Source: Psilocybe azurescens
Lineage: Eukaryota > Basidiomycota > Agaricomycetes > Agaricales > Agrocybaceae
Assembly: GCA_023853785.1 (NCBI GenBank)
Contig: JAJIRX010000708.1
Coordinates: 310,001 to 374,000 of the forward strand
Length of the DNA stretch: 64,000 nucleotides
Reading direction: 5' to 3'
Positions 44,913 to 55,370 of this stretch are shown here, in pieces (within the stretch, counting starts at the first letter, position 1; the number at the start of each line of letters is the position of its first letter). A program made the translations under genes and the position numbers. Below the pieces are notes generated by a model, which saw only the letters and a program-made list of their open reading frames with translations, was not told where the DNA came from and did no database searches.

Positions 44913-45248
44913 TGATGTGATGCAGCATGTTATCAGACACTGAACATGGGGAGGCCGTGGTAGGCACAACAAGGACTTGAAGGGCTGCCTGCCCTGGTCT
45001 GCATGGAGGAGCTCCATATGAATGACTTGTGATCTGGTAGACATTGGAGGGTCAAGCTAAAAATGTAGTGTCAGGTCATTTATGACAATAAAAAAAGTGA
45101 ACAACCTATTTCATATCCTTAGACTATGGAAGGAGTGCAGAACACATGTCACAGTGAGCAAACTGGAGTGTGTGCCTGGAGAATTTGGGAATTGGATATA
45201 TAACCTGTGAAATCAATATTAGGACCAATGGCTGGCCCCTTGTAGGAG
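44913..45248. other. Spacer between the DAP3 copy and the LINE relic
   Basis: No gene recognised. Homology to the DAP3 locus stops at about 44912. CpG is almost absent. Confidence 0.45.
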
Positions 45249-48200
45249 GTGCACTGCCAAGCTCATCCAAGCCAGCTCAGTGTTGTAAGAAAAGAAAGTA
45301 ACTCACCTCATAGGTACTTGTATAGACAAAGATTAGAACAATGGGAGGGCAGCTTCCCTACACTTGAGGGCAGACGACTTATTAAAGAAAATTTGCAAAT
45401 TTATGTGGAGGAACAAGACAATGTCCCCAGTCAATAAAGACATCCTTTTGCACCCCTTGAAGTGGGAGGCAGAAAACTATTAGATATAGCAGCTAGAAAT
45501 AAAGCCATAGAGCTCATGAGACTGAAAACATACTTTGGACTAGGCAAGAAGAGACCACTTTGGGCCTTTGTAACTGATGCTCTGTTGGCACATGGGGTGC
45601 CTCAATCTGAACACCTGGCAAAGGCAGCAAGATTAAATGTTGATGATGCCAGATGACTGCTCTGCTGTGTATAAAACAAAAACAATAAACTGAAAGAACA
45701 ATGGAGGAACCTAAGACTTGAAGGTGTGGGGCACAGAGAGAAGTCATCTTGAGGCTCTGAGGGTGCAAGACTGGGTTCTGGGAGCTATACCAGATGGAAC
45801 TGACTAGGAGCAGTGAGGTGCAGTGAGGTGTGGTGATATGTGACAAGGTGCAAAGCTCTGAAAATGAGGTGCAACATTTGAGAACAAGGTGTGAAGCTGT
45901 GAAAACAAGGCACAAGGTTTGTGAATGAGGTACAAAGCTCTAAAAACAAGTTTCAAAGATACAAGAACTATATCTGAGAGTTGGAAAACTTCTTCTTCAA
46001 TGTAGATAGAGTACATGCTTTTATACTACAAAAATTGAATGATGAATAAAGGCATAGTCTGCTACAAATAAGGAGGTACGATAGTGATGCACAAAGAACT
46101 GAATGAAAAATATAAACTTCTGCATAAAGAATCAAAAACAGTGGTGATCATGAAACAAAGGAAACTAAGAATGAAGATGAATAAATGTCCACAAACAATA
46201 GAAAGACATCACAAGGTATTCTGAAAGTGCAAGATGGTTAATGAAAAAGGTAAAGAACATGATAGAACCTATAGGAAAGTCTTCCTGATGCTCCAGACCT
46301 TCCTTGTAAATGCTCTAAATGCTGGAATGAGTTGCAGATTCCTATCTTGAGCTTCAACAGAGTGTAGGATATGTATAGCATAGCCTCACAGCTGATACAG
46401 ATGTTGTACAAACTTGGAAACTGATAGCTTGGCATGTGATCAAGAAAGATAATCTGCAGTGAACCCAAATAGATACAAGGTGTGCAAAGTGAAAACTGAC
46501 TTCTGAGGCATAGAACAGGCTGGATGATCAATAATGATGAGGTGCAAAGAGGTTCAAAGAGGTTCAAAGAGGTTCTAAGAGGTGTGAAGCTGTTGGAATC
46601 ATGTATACTAAAGGAGGGGATGACTGGAGGTTTGGAGGTGTCAAAATAGGTGTGAAAGCTTTGTAAATTGCTGAAAACAAATGTAGAAGGTAAGGAAATA
46701 AGCTGGAATAAAGTCCAAAGAGCTGCAGAGTTGAGGAAACAGGTGCAAAGCTAAGGAAAAAGGTGCAAAGCTTGTTGAGATTGCTGGATATGTCATCAAA
46801 GGTGCAGAGTATTTTGAAGCTGTAAAAATTGCAAATTCTGGGGCCAGAGAGCTGTGATGCTCATCAATGTATTCCTGCAAAGATAGAAACCATACTCTTG
46901 CATAAAATGTCCTCAGAGTCTTCAGAGGCTATTGACAACAGCCAAAAAACATTGTCTGCAAATAGAAGGACTGGAAATACCAGATGACATCCTTAAACAA
47001 ATGCCAGCATGACATCACAGAGAAGCTGGCCCATTTCTGCACAGATTTGCCTTTACAAAGTATGGCAAATGCCTCATCATCAAACACAAAGCGCTGACTA
47101 TAGGGACATTATGGAAGTTACATGTATAGCTGATGACCCTAACCATGAAGAACATGTCTAGTGTCAGTGTGTGGGATGTAGTAAAGCAGGAGGGGACATG
47201 TGGTGTGATTTCCTTTACAAATGTATTAAAATGACAACACAAGTCCTGAACTCAATTCATCCAAAATGGAAACCAATAAAAATAGGAAATTTTGGGAAAC
47301 AATTCTAGATCTCAAGTTATACCTAGCTGCAATGTAGTGGAAGTAGATCCAGATCCACTACACACAAATGAGCTACACTGCAGCCAAAGTATGGTAGGAA
47401 TGGGTCAGATATTGTTCCAGAGCCCACACACTGCCCACATTGGGAGCTTCACCCAAACAGAGGGAGAATCCACAATTAGTGGGGCAGAACTGATATTTGA
47501 GGTGCTGGAAAGGAAATCTAGACTGCTAAAAGCAATACATGTACCAAAAATGGTCTGTAAACACCCTGATGGGGCAGACCTATCAGCAGTAAAACTAGCA
47601 CTCAATCTAACCCCCAATAAGGCCCACCTCATCCTTGATACCACATCATGCAGAGTATTCAACACAGTTACCAGTGATGTCCCTGTCAATGAAGATAGTG
47701 GATATCTTGACATACCAAACTCAAAACTATTAAAATCAATTACAGCTGCTGTGAGGAGAAGGCAAGGGAAAACAGTAATCACACTGGTATCTACAAGTGA
47801 TCCACACTGCCTAGAAGCAAGTCAAGCAGCTGAGGAGACATCTACCCTCAATACTCAGACTGTGGTCTCAACAAAATTTGATGCACATTTGAACTTACAG
47901 AGGCAAGACTGGCCTCACTAACCCAGGCAAAAGTATATAAGCTAAGAAACAGCAGGACTACCAGCCCAGATACCATACTGAACTCTAAATATCCCAAGTT
48001 CAACTTAAAGCTAAAGACATACTGGGTATTGATATGCAACCAGCAGAAGTCTGGTTTTCAATTTGTAACAAGGACTTGGCAAGAAACACCAGGTATTTTT
48101 ATAGATGACATTACATGATGCATACATGATTGGATCAAACTGGCTAAGGCCTGGTTTTGCAGTAGAATATCAATCAAGGAGTGAATGCACTGTATGCCAT

Positions 48201-48620
48201 GTCCTAGAAACTATGAAACATATCCTCTTTGAATGCTCAACACCAGGCAGAGACACTGTTTGGCAAGCAGCTGAGGAGCTATGGAATCTATGCACCCAAG
48301 AGCTGAGAATGAGTGGCCAAAATCATCACTGGGCAGTATAATAGGTGCTGGAAAACTATATTTAAAACAGAATGGTGGAAAAGCCCAATGTGGCTGAGTT
48401 GCATGTACAGTATACTAATGGCAGAATCAGCCCACCTGATATGGAAACTGTGATGTAACCAAGTAATCAACTGTAAAGGCAATCCAATAACTGAAATTGA
48501 AGTGCAAATAAAATTTGTGGCCACCATGAACTTGTGCTTACCGATGGACATTGGAATGTGCCATCCACAGTACTTTAAGAAAGCATTAAGTTCTAGCCTA
48601 GTCCTGGAAACATGGTGAAG
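45249..48620 (+). pseudogene. LINE (non-LTR) reverse transcriptase C-terminal half, RNase H and zinc knuckle, decayed
   Basis: The RT thumb and tail are recognised by MWRNKTMSPVNKDILLHPLE, VGGRKLLDIAARNKAIELMR and KKRPLWAFVTDALLAHG. After an inserted stretch the protein resumes in another frame with CLQIEGLEIPDDILKQMPA. RNase H-like blocks follow (LFQSPHTAHIGSFTQTEGES, ILDTTSCRVFNTV, CLEASQAAEE), then the Cys-His motif of RT-associated zinc-binding domains: CTVCHVLETMKHILFECSTP and WQAAEELW. Many stops. The 5' half with the RT catalytic site is missing, as is usual for 5'-truncated LINEs. Confidence 0.72.
45690..46900. repeat. AGGTGCAAAG-type degenerate repeat array interrupting the LINE
   Basis: Words such as AGGTGCAAAGCTCTGAAAA, AGGTGTGAAGCTGTG, AGGTACAAAGCTCTAAAAA and GAGGTTCAAAGAGGTTCAAA recur at roughly 25-35 bp spacing, clustered at 45815-45960, 46540-46590 and 46735-46815. 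The LINE protein breaks at the left border and resumes at the right, so the array is probably inserted DNA. No target duplication was found. Confidence 0.6.
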
Positions 48621-49418
48621 TACACTATTAAATGAGAAATCCCTGCCTTGGGACTGGACCAAGAATGGAAGGAGGGTAGTATTGAGGTTTGCAAGGATAA
48701 TGGAAGAGGTAGGAACAAGAGCCTGAGCTCTGAACCACATCAGAATGAGCCACCATGACCATAGTGGACTTACTCTCAGCCCCACACTTAGTGCCTAAAA
48801 GCATTTCTCCTTGGTGACCCAAGGGGGCCCCAAGATTTCACAAACATCATGGGGTAGATATTTTTCATAAGGGCTTGTGGACCCCCTCCCTCCTTCTACA
48901 TATATAGGGTATGTTTTTCCTATGTTTTTCCTGTATTTTGATGGCTGTGAAAAAAAAAAAAATCAACATATAAGGATACTAGGTGTCAGGTTTGACTTTT
49001 ATTAAACACAAATAAGATAGCCAGCTTGTTTTAAAAAGTTTCTGAATGGGTTCAGTAAAGATATTGTGGAACCTGTGTATATTATCTGCTCATACAAAAA
49101 AATAGAATATAAATTTAACTAGTGCTGAAAACAATTTATAAAAGTATGATTCTGTCTCATCAAACTTAAACACTGCTTTCTTGGCCTCTATCACCCTAAA
49201 TTTCCAAGTTTTGGCCATTAAAAATAAAAAAAATTAAGCCCTCTTGGACCCCCCCCTACCTCAGGTCACAGGTTGAAATCCTGGGGCCCCCCTTGCAGTG
49301 ACTATATCTAGATTTGATGATGATACTAACTGCCAAGGTGAGAACCCTTGGAAACAACTGCAAGGTGACAACTATGTTGCCGCCAAACAGTTGTAAATGC
49401 TCCACCAAAAAAAATAAA

Positions 49419-49440
<22 letters not shown>
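48621..49440 (+). mobile_element. Possible SINE-like or LINE 3' tail with (AAAAAT)n end
   Basis: The segment ends in a run of AAAAAAT/AAAAAT units (49405-49450). At 49264-49285 the bases CAGG-TTGAAAT-CCTG form a tRNA T-arm-like hairpin with the B-box core GGTTGAAATCC, differing from the usual GGTTCGAATCC in a way compatible with CpG loss. I could not identify a convincing A box. The right end of the tail coincides with the sharp return of CpG-bearing DNA. Confidence 0.35.
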
Positions 49441-49449
<9 letters not shown>

Positions 49450-49450
<1 letters not shown>

Positions 49451-50560
49451 GTACTTGTATAGACATGACACGTGACACATCCGGCAATCGAACCTCATTC
49501 ATCCTGACACCCTCAAAAGACGCTGATCTGACCTACTTACGCCCTTTCGTGTACAAGCTGCGAATAAACTTGCAGCCGGACAGTGGCCTCGACTACTTGG
49601 ATCCAGGTAAGCAATAATTCACATTAACGCGGAACAGGCCACTTACTCGATACCAACCACAGCCTCCTTCCATCCCAACGATGACACCCTCTCAAAGCCA
49701 TCTCGCAGGCGTACTGCCGTAGGAGGATCGCCGTTTCGTTGCCACGTCAACGCAATAAGTGATGAAATAAGCGACGCTGGCCACGATGGACAGCGACCTC
49801 GACTACTTTGCCCAAGGTAAGCATATATTATGGGTAATACCACGACGCGCACTTACTCGACGTTCATTGTGGCCTCCTATCTTTATCAACGACATACTAG
49901 CCTTTAAACCTCTCCTGCCGGCGTCCCACGAGTATAAGCAGAAGATGGCGGCACGATGCCTGCAACGACACCGACACCGAAGCCAATGTGTACGCTTAAA
50001 TTGCTGTCTGCATCTACCTCTGCGTCTGCTTCTGCGTCCGCAACTCCTGTCCCAACACCGAAATGGAAATTGAGATTGAAATCAACATCGGCAGCGTCAA
50101 AACCAAACCCAAAAAACAAAAACAAAACCAACACCAACGCCCGCCCTTCCTCAGTCTCGCACAGAAAGCTCAGAATCCGCATCAGCGTCTGAAGCAGCTA
50201 TGATTGTAGACGACGCTCCTTCCGGACCCCTTTCTCAGCCTCACAATCGCGAGGAGAGTTCGGGATCTGCATTCACGTCCGTGCCTGCTTCTGCGGCCAT
50301 GGTCGTAGACCCTTCTACTCCATCCCAATCCCAGGCTCAGATTCAGGCTCAAACCCAGTGGCAGTGGCTGTCGCAGGCGCAGGCTTCTTGCATCACTCGA
50401 TCTAAATCTGAAAGCCGATCTCAACACCCACTCTCATCCCAACCCTCCCTTCCACCACCCCCACCTCTACCTCTGCTAGCAATAAACGCTTTCACAGGCT
50501 CTCCTCCTCGTGACCTCTCCCCATATCTTACACATACGTACCCTTTGCAAAACGTTTAAT
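49450..50560 (+). CDS. Low-complexity hypothetical protein with a duplicated first exon
   Basis: A short exon MDSDLDYFAQ (49786) is followed by a donor GTAAGC. A near copy of the exon and its donor lies about 200 bp upstream (GGCCTCGACTACTTGGATCCAG|GTAAGC, near 49588). Downstream, Ser/Ala- and Lys/Thr-rich coding (LLSASTSASASASATPVPTP), an acidic-Ser patch (ESSESASASEAAMIVDDAPS), SQSQAQIQAQTQWQWLSQAQ and a Pro-rich end (PPPPPLPLLAINAFTG ... PLQNV) reach the stop at about 50559. One frame change near 50120 at an A-rich run. No domain recognised. Confidence 0.5.
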
Positions 50561-50639
50561 CTTGTCCATGACAGTCCGTCAGGTGTGCATGTTCTGAATC
50601 CTAATTTCATTTTCTTCATTCAGATGTTGATCCATATGA

Positions 50640-51232
50640 TGTATGGTGATAGGTCCTGCTGTAGGCGCTGTCGTATCTGACCTCTGTAAATGATGATGCT
50701 CTATAGCGGCGTAGGGGCCCTAGCGAACACACTATCTCCTAGCTGTCGTACTAAGGTACATACACATTTTCTTTTCACTCTTGACCCATATTCTCGAGCT
50801 GTTTGAACTTGATCACTAACCCTTTCAAATTTTCACAGCGGCTCCATGGAACCAGCCTTCCAATGGGTGATATCCTATTTTTGACCGACCCCCGTACCAA
50901 CAATACCGGACCAGCGACATCGTGCTGTACAAGGTGCCTGGGGCGGAAATGCCCATCGTCCATCGCGTTGTGCAGGCTCGGGGTGTAGAGCAGCAGGAGG
51001 AGAATATGGAGGAGGACGTTCGCCTTCCTGCCGATGGTGATGTGAGATGGTTTATGCAGCCGGAAGTGATAGTGGTACCCTGGCGAAGCAAAAGGCGTGA
51101 AAATGGAAAGTCTGTGCGCGACCAGTTGATTCTGACGACGGGCGATAATAATGATGTGGATGATGTTGAGCTGTATAATGGGGTTCGATCGGCTCCAACA
51201 AAAACATATCGTTGAACTTAAAAAGTAAGAAA
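50640..51232 (+). pseudogene. SEC11: SEC11-like signal peptidase catalytic subunit, frame-broken
   Basis: SEC11 cleaves signal peptides in the ER. Visible pieces: MMLYSGVGALANT (membrane segment end), then AVVLS joined across an intron (GTACAT...TTCACAG) to GSMEPAFQ with the catalytic Ser, GDILFLTDPRT, YRTSDIVLYKVPGAEMPIVH with the catalytic His, LILTTGDNNDVDDVELYNG with the Asp region, and after a shift FDRLQQKHIV. The normal C-terminal membrane-associated segment is missing; a stop comes at about 51230. At least four single-base shifts in about 500 bp. This could be a pseudogene with a functional copy elsewhere, or a gene damaged by sequence errors. Confidence 0.75.
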
Positions 51233-51280
51233 GGTGGTGCGGCCATCCATTAAGTCTTCGATTAAAGGTTGAAGTCTCAT
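51215..51280. repeat. Segment shared with 31265-31330
   Basis: See 31265-31330. It overlaps the premature end of the SEC11-like frame. The copy here keeps CpG (GTGCGGCC, TTCGATT) where the other reads TGGGTGGCC and TTCAATT. Confidence 0.7.
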
Positions 51281-51332
51281 ATACATGGCGAAAAACTAAC
51301 ATAGAAAAGGAAGCCATCAGATACTCTACTTA

Positions 51333-53327
51333 TTATACGTCCATCGTGCTTAGGAGACCCTTCCAGACAAAGTCCCTAGCATTGCCACCCGATTCCGTAT
51401 ATTTGCTAAGGAACAACTCGTCGTAAAAAGTGGTATCTATCACCACAAAAAAAAGGGTCAAAGTCAGCTCAGAGTTTCAAAATCGACAAAAGTGAAAAGC
51501 AAAAGCCCACCATGTCCAATCGCATTCCTAGCTTTCCACACCTCAAATATGCCCGTCGCCTCCTTTACCGTCAAGCTTCTCAGGCACCTCCAGCTTCTTG
51601 AGTCCCTCTGTGTACGCCAGAATGTCCTTGCTGCGCTTGAGGTACGGGGACGCGGGGTGTGCGTCGAGGTCCTGGAGCTCGAGTGCATCGCGGAGCTCGA
51701 GCGGCAGAGGGTAGTTCGTATGGGCAGAGAGAGCGCACCGAGCACTGCCCCGCGCGCCTGAAAAAGAACATACATAACTCGTCAGAACTATGGTATCATT
51801 TGAATAACAGAGAAACGAAGGCAACATACAAAGTTTCTCTTTCCAGAGGCATACTCCATGATCATTCGCGGCAACGACAAATGGTACGGCTGAATGGGCT
51901 GGAAGTGCGGGTCTCGGTACGCCGTCTGGCCGTACAGAGCCTGGAAATCGTCAACAGCCAGGAGCACGGGGTATCTACACCGATATACTATCAGACTCTG
52001 TGCCAGACTCACAAAAAAATCAAATTAAGCACAACTCACTTAGTCTGCACCTCCAGCGACTTCATCACCCCCTCCAAAATTGCCGGCGACTGCGCTACCG
52101 TCCTGTCTCGCTCAGCGATCCCAATCTCGATCACAGTAGACAACGGTGTCCCGGCCCGCACAGTCTGCCTTTCCAGCACGAGGTCCTCAGACAGTGGGAT
52201 AGCCGCCAACGCGTCCCTGTTGACGCTTAGCATGCGCTGCAAGGTCTGGAAGGAGAATGCGGGTTGAAGGTAGGTCTGCGTGCGGATGTTGTAGGTGTAT
52301 GAAGTGGTTGAGTTGACGAGGTTGATGCCTAAAGAAAGAATCAATCAGACCAGAAAGAAGTAAAAAACAAAAGTTAGTTTGCATATACATACCTCGAGGA
52401 ATATAAATGACGACCCATCCTTCCTGCACACAACTCTCCACAGCTTGGAGCATAACGAAGCTTTTTCCGGACCCCGCCCGACCCGCTATAACGCAAACAA
52501 ATACAGTTAATTCAAGCACAGTACACGTAATGTATTCTAGATGGGTCAGCGAGGATCAACTAAAACTCACTGAAAACGACACGATTCTGGATACTCGACG
52601 TTTTTTTTGCCGCAGCCAAAAACGCCAGAGTATCCTGGGTGACCTGACGCACGATAGTGTACGGTTTGGTGAGAACCCGGAACTGTTACGGACAAAAATT
52701 TAGCTCAATTTTCTCCACACTGCTTGCCCCTCACCAACCCAACAAAGAAAAGCATACACACCTCAAAGTTCAGATTAGTAGGAAGACCAAAGATCCGCAG
52801 CGGGTCAGGACCCTGTGTCTCCAACTGCAGCGATCTGCCGACCGTCTGGGGATTGCGTGCGAGTTCTGTTTTGAAAGGAGGTTTGTCGAGTTTGCCAACT
52901 GTGTCTGGGTTGAAGAGGGGTGGTTCATTTGCGCGGCCGGGAGAGGTTTGAGGACCTAGAGGAGTATCTTTCAGCATGTGTCTACGAAAAGTAGAAATAG
53001 AAATAGAAACAGAGTGGAAGAATACGCACAGGTATCTTCCTCCTAAATCTATCCTTGCCATCGCCTTTCTGAATATATCCGGCCTCTAGAAATCACAAAA
53101 AGATGCATAAGCACTTCAGGTAAGCGTTCATTCCACGGTGCTTCAAACAAGGAAGAGGAGGGAAAGAATAATCGATTCGTACGCGAGGGTGTTCCAGCTT
53201 GGCGCGTGGCGTGTCTTCGTGAGGCCACTGTTCCTTTTGCTGTCGAAGGTAGAGCTCGACATAGCACCGCCGTAGTACCAGTCGATTTCGAAGGTCCTGC
53301 TCTAGCTACGGAGGCTAGCAGCGACAT
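51333..53327 (-). CDS. MRPS29: Mitochondrial small-subunit ribosomal protein mS29 (DAP3 family)
   Basis: GTP-binding protein of the mitochondrial small ribosomal subunit. The start MSLLASVARAG is followed by an Arg/Ser-rich presequence (ASRRHATRQAGTPSR) fitting mitochondrial import. Exons contain ANEPPLFNPDTVGKLDKPPF, FRVLTKPYTIVRQVT, the P-loop SGSGKSFVMLQAVESCVQEG with WVVIYIPR, the S/T-rich block QPAFSFQTLQRML, the Walker-B-like strand YPVLLAVDDFQALYGQTAYR, HLSLPRMIMEYASGKRNF, and the end DELFLSKYTESGGNARDFVW, stop at 51333. About eight introns. One extra base near 51572 (PEKL to TVKEATGIFEVW) breaks the frame; it is likely an assembly error because the gene is single and conserved. A partial decayed copy lies at 40862-44912. 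Confidence 0.93.
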
Positions 53328-53830
53328 GATGGAAGGTAAACTGAGAACAAAATAAATGTCATTGAATATGCGCAGGTGAAGATGATGCTCAGCATTCATT
53401 CATTACCTTCAGACAGTATTTTAGGGCCAAGTGTGTAGCCTTTTAGTGGCAAGGAAGCCGGATATGTGTGGTGCCCAACGGCGAGGAGGAGGAGAACGCG
53501 AACGCCGTTGTCGAGGTCAACGTCGACAAACGACGAGAAGAGAAAACGGATCACGTGAACGTAGACACCCGATTGCAGCCGAACCTGCCGATGTGGTTTC
53601 GATCCTTCAGCGTGGAGTTTATTATTTAGTATTGGTACATCTACGCAATCGAGTAGAGTTCAACTTGGTGCATATCATAGCGATATATTGTGGATAAGTA
53701 CATATGCTGTTACAAAAGGTGGACTAGTGATACAAGGAGGTTATCGACGATTCACGAATGCGAAGTAATAGTTATACAGGTAGGATGCAACGTCCGGCGT
53801 TGAGTGTGGGCGAATGAATGGCTGCCGCAG
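53328..53830. other. Intergenic
   Basis: A region of about 500 bp with a short Arg-rich frame that I consider a composition effect. Probably holds the MRPS29 promoter and the 3' end of the next gene. Confidence 0.45.
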
Positions 53831-54338
53831 CTACGACAACAATGCATCATCGCGTTCCGGGCAAACCTTCGACTTTGGGTCCTTTGTTTCCTAAAAAACC
53901 AAAAGTTTATTGAAAATGTTCACTCTTGGTGAGCAGACGACATACCTCCGTCTCCATCGTAGCAAGTGTCAAAATGACCACAAACGCAGTGATCGTCAAC
54001 AGCGACGGTAAGAACGCGTACACAAATAACGATGAGGAGATGAGAGCAACTGTTGGTGAGACCAGAGGCTGCTGCCCTATGCTCTTCCCATTGTTAATTT
54101 CAGAACGGATGAGTCGCCTGTGCGATTTTTTCTGAGCAGAGTGTCGGCGCCGGGGAGGTGAAGAGTTGGTAAGGATGGATTCGGTACTGGGAGAGCGCTT
54201 GGAGCTGAGTGGACGATGCATATTCTGAAGACTCTGGTGGGTTGCCTGAGAATGTGTCTTTTGAACCCAGTTGGAAACCCGGCGTTGAGATGCAAGGTAC
54301 TCATTGTACCGCGGTGGACATGTCTCTATTTCAGCCAT
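53831..54338 (-). CDS. Small C-terminally membrane-anchored protein
   Basis: Two exons (54338-53947 and 53891-53831; intron GTATGT...TTTTAG), about 150 residues. The soluble N-terminus (MAEIETCPPRYNEYLASQRR) is basic and Ser-rich (SSKRSPSTESILTNSSPPRR). A strong hydrophobic segment follows (VALISSSLFVYAFLPSLLTI and TAFVVILTL), long enough for one or two membrane spans. A short charged tail, ETKDPKSKVCPERDDALLS, ends it. The frame is intact. I recognise no family. A membrane adaptor of the ER or mitochondria is possible. Confidence 0.65.
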
Positions 54339-54398
54339 TTTCCCCTTCTTTGTGCGGGACGAGATGTAGGTAGGTGGAGTCGATTGAGAATCAAATAC

Positions 54399-54600
54399 TG
54401 AGCACAGGGCAAGATACAAGTTACAACAGGGTAGATTTCACTGTACGACTTAGTATTCCAGCTCATCCATTTAAGCGCAGCATCCATTCTGAATTTTCAG
54501 AACGCTTCATGCCTGTATCAGGCCTGGATCACAGGCAATATGAACTTTACATTGAAAGGGTGCGGTTACCTTGCACAATGAGCACAGACTCAATGCGGTG
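54399..54600 (+). repeat. Inverted homolog of 40664-40862
   Basis: About 185 bp similar to the reverse complement of 40664-40862. The word TGAGCACA occurs at both borders (54399-54406 and 54583-54590), which could be a target duplication around a roughly 176-bp insertion. But the similarity to the other copy continues for some bases past that word, so this is not proven. Confidence 0.6.
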
Positions 54601-55370
54601 AAGATGCGTGACCCATGCGAGGTAGGATTCTACGAGGGAGTTTTGTAACATAAGAGGCAGGCAAAACTCGAGTTCTTAACTCTAATGCCTCGCCGTTTCA
54701 GTGCACTGTAATGGTGTGAACGTGAAGCTTTCATCTGTTAGTTTACCTTTGACCGGAATGGTTTCGAACGGTAACACGTTTAGTCCAAGCCATATACACG
54801 ATGATAAAGATTCCGACTCGGATCTACAACGGCCGTCGGCGACCAGAAGCGCCGAAAATTGAATCCCCGCTCTACATACGACATAGGACGTAATATGTCA
54901 GCCACAAAAATAAGCTATACACTTGCTCTCCAGCACGCATTATTCTCCTAAAGACCGCGCTCTACAGCTTCATTCGATAATCTACTACTCCTAAATCTTG
55001 GAAAAGTGAAGAATGAGCGTCTTCCAGAACTCCTCGAGGTATAAATTCGATATTATTCTTGTATTTTCTCCGAAATGTTCGCCACGGCGCCAAGCCCATT
55101 ACGAAGAGATGGTCAACAATTTGAGCCATAAATAATTGGCAACGGAAGAGGCGCTGACCAGCGCTGAACCCTTGCCAAGGTCTTCCAAGCATCGGATACG
55201 CCGGAGTCCACGTCTCCACATTTGACTCTTTTCTTGATTGTGCAGTGCCCCTGGCCGCCGTTGTCATAGACTTCGTAAATTCATCTCTTCAACCTCCAAC
55301 CACTCCCACTTCTTTCCAAGTTTCTCCCAACTCCTTCCCAAAGACCGTATCCTTACATACGGCGGGCTCC
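54601..55370. other. Intergenic, upstream of the M43 protease
   Basis: No gene recognised. The last 100 bp are C/T-rich (CAACCTCCAACCACTCCCAC), typical of a fungal promoter and 5' leader. Confidence 0.5.

Noticed and set aside
44913..45248. Extension of the DAP3 copy to the right
   Set aside because: Sequence similarity to the intact locus ends near 44912.
45815..46815. Possible CRISPR array
   Set aside because: The repeats are degenerate, irregularly spaced and without unique spacers; the genome is fungal.
53431..53697. Small Arg-rich plus-strand gene
   Set aside because: Biased composition, no introns or motifs, located in a likely promoter region.
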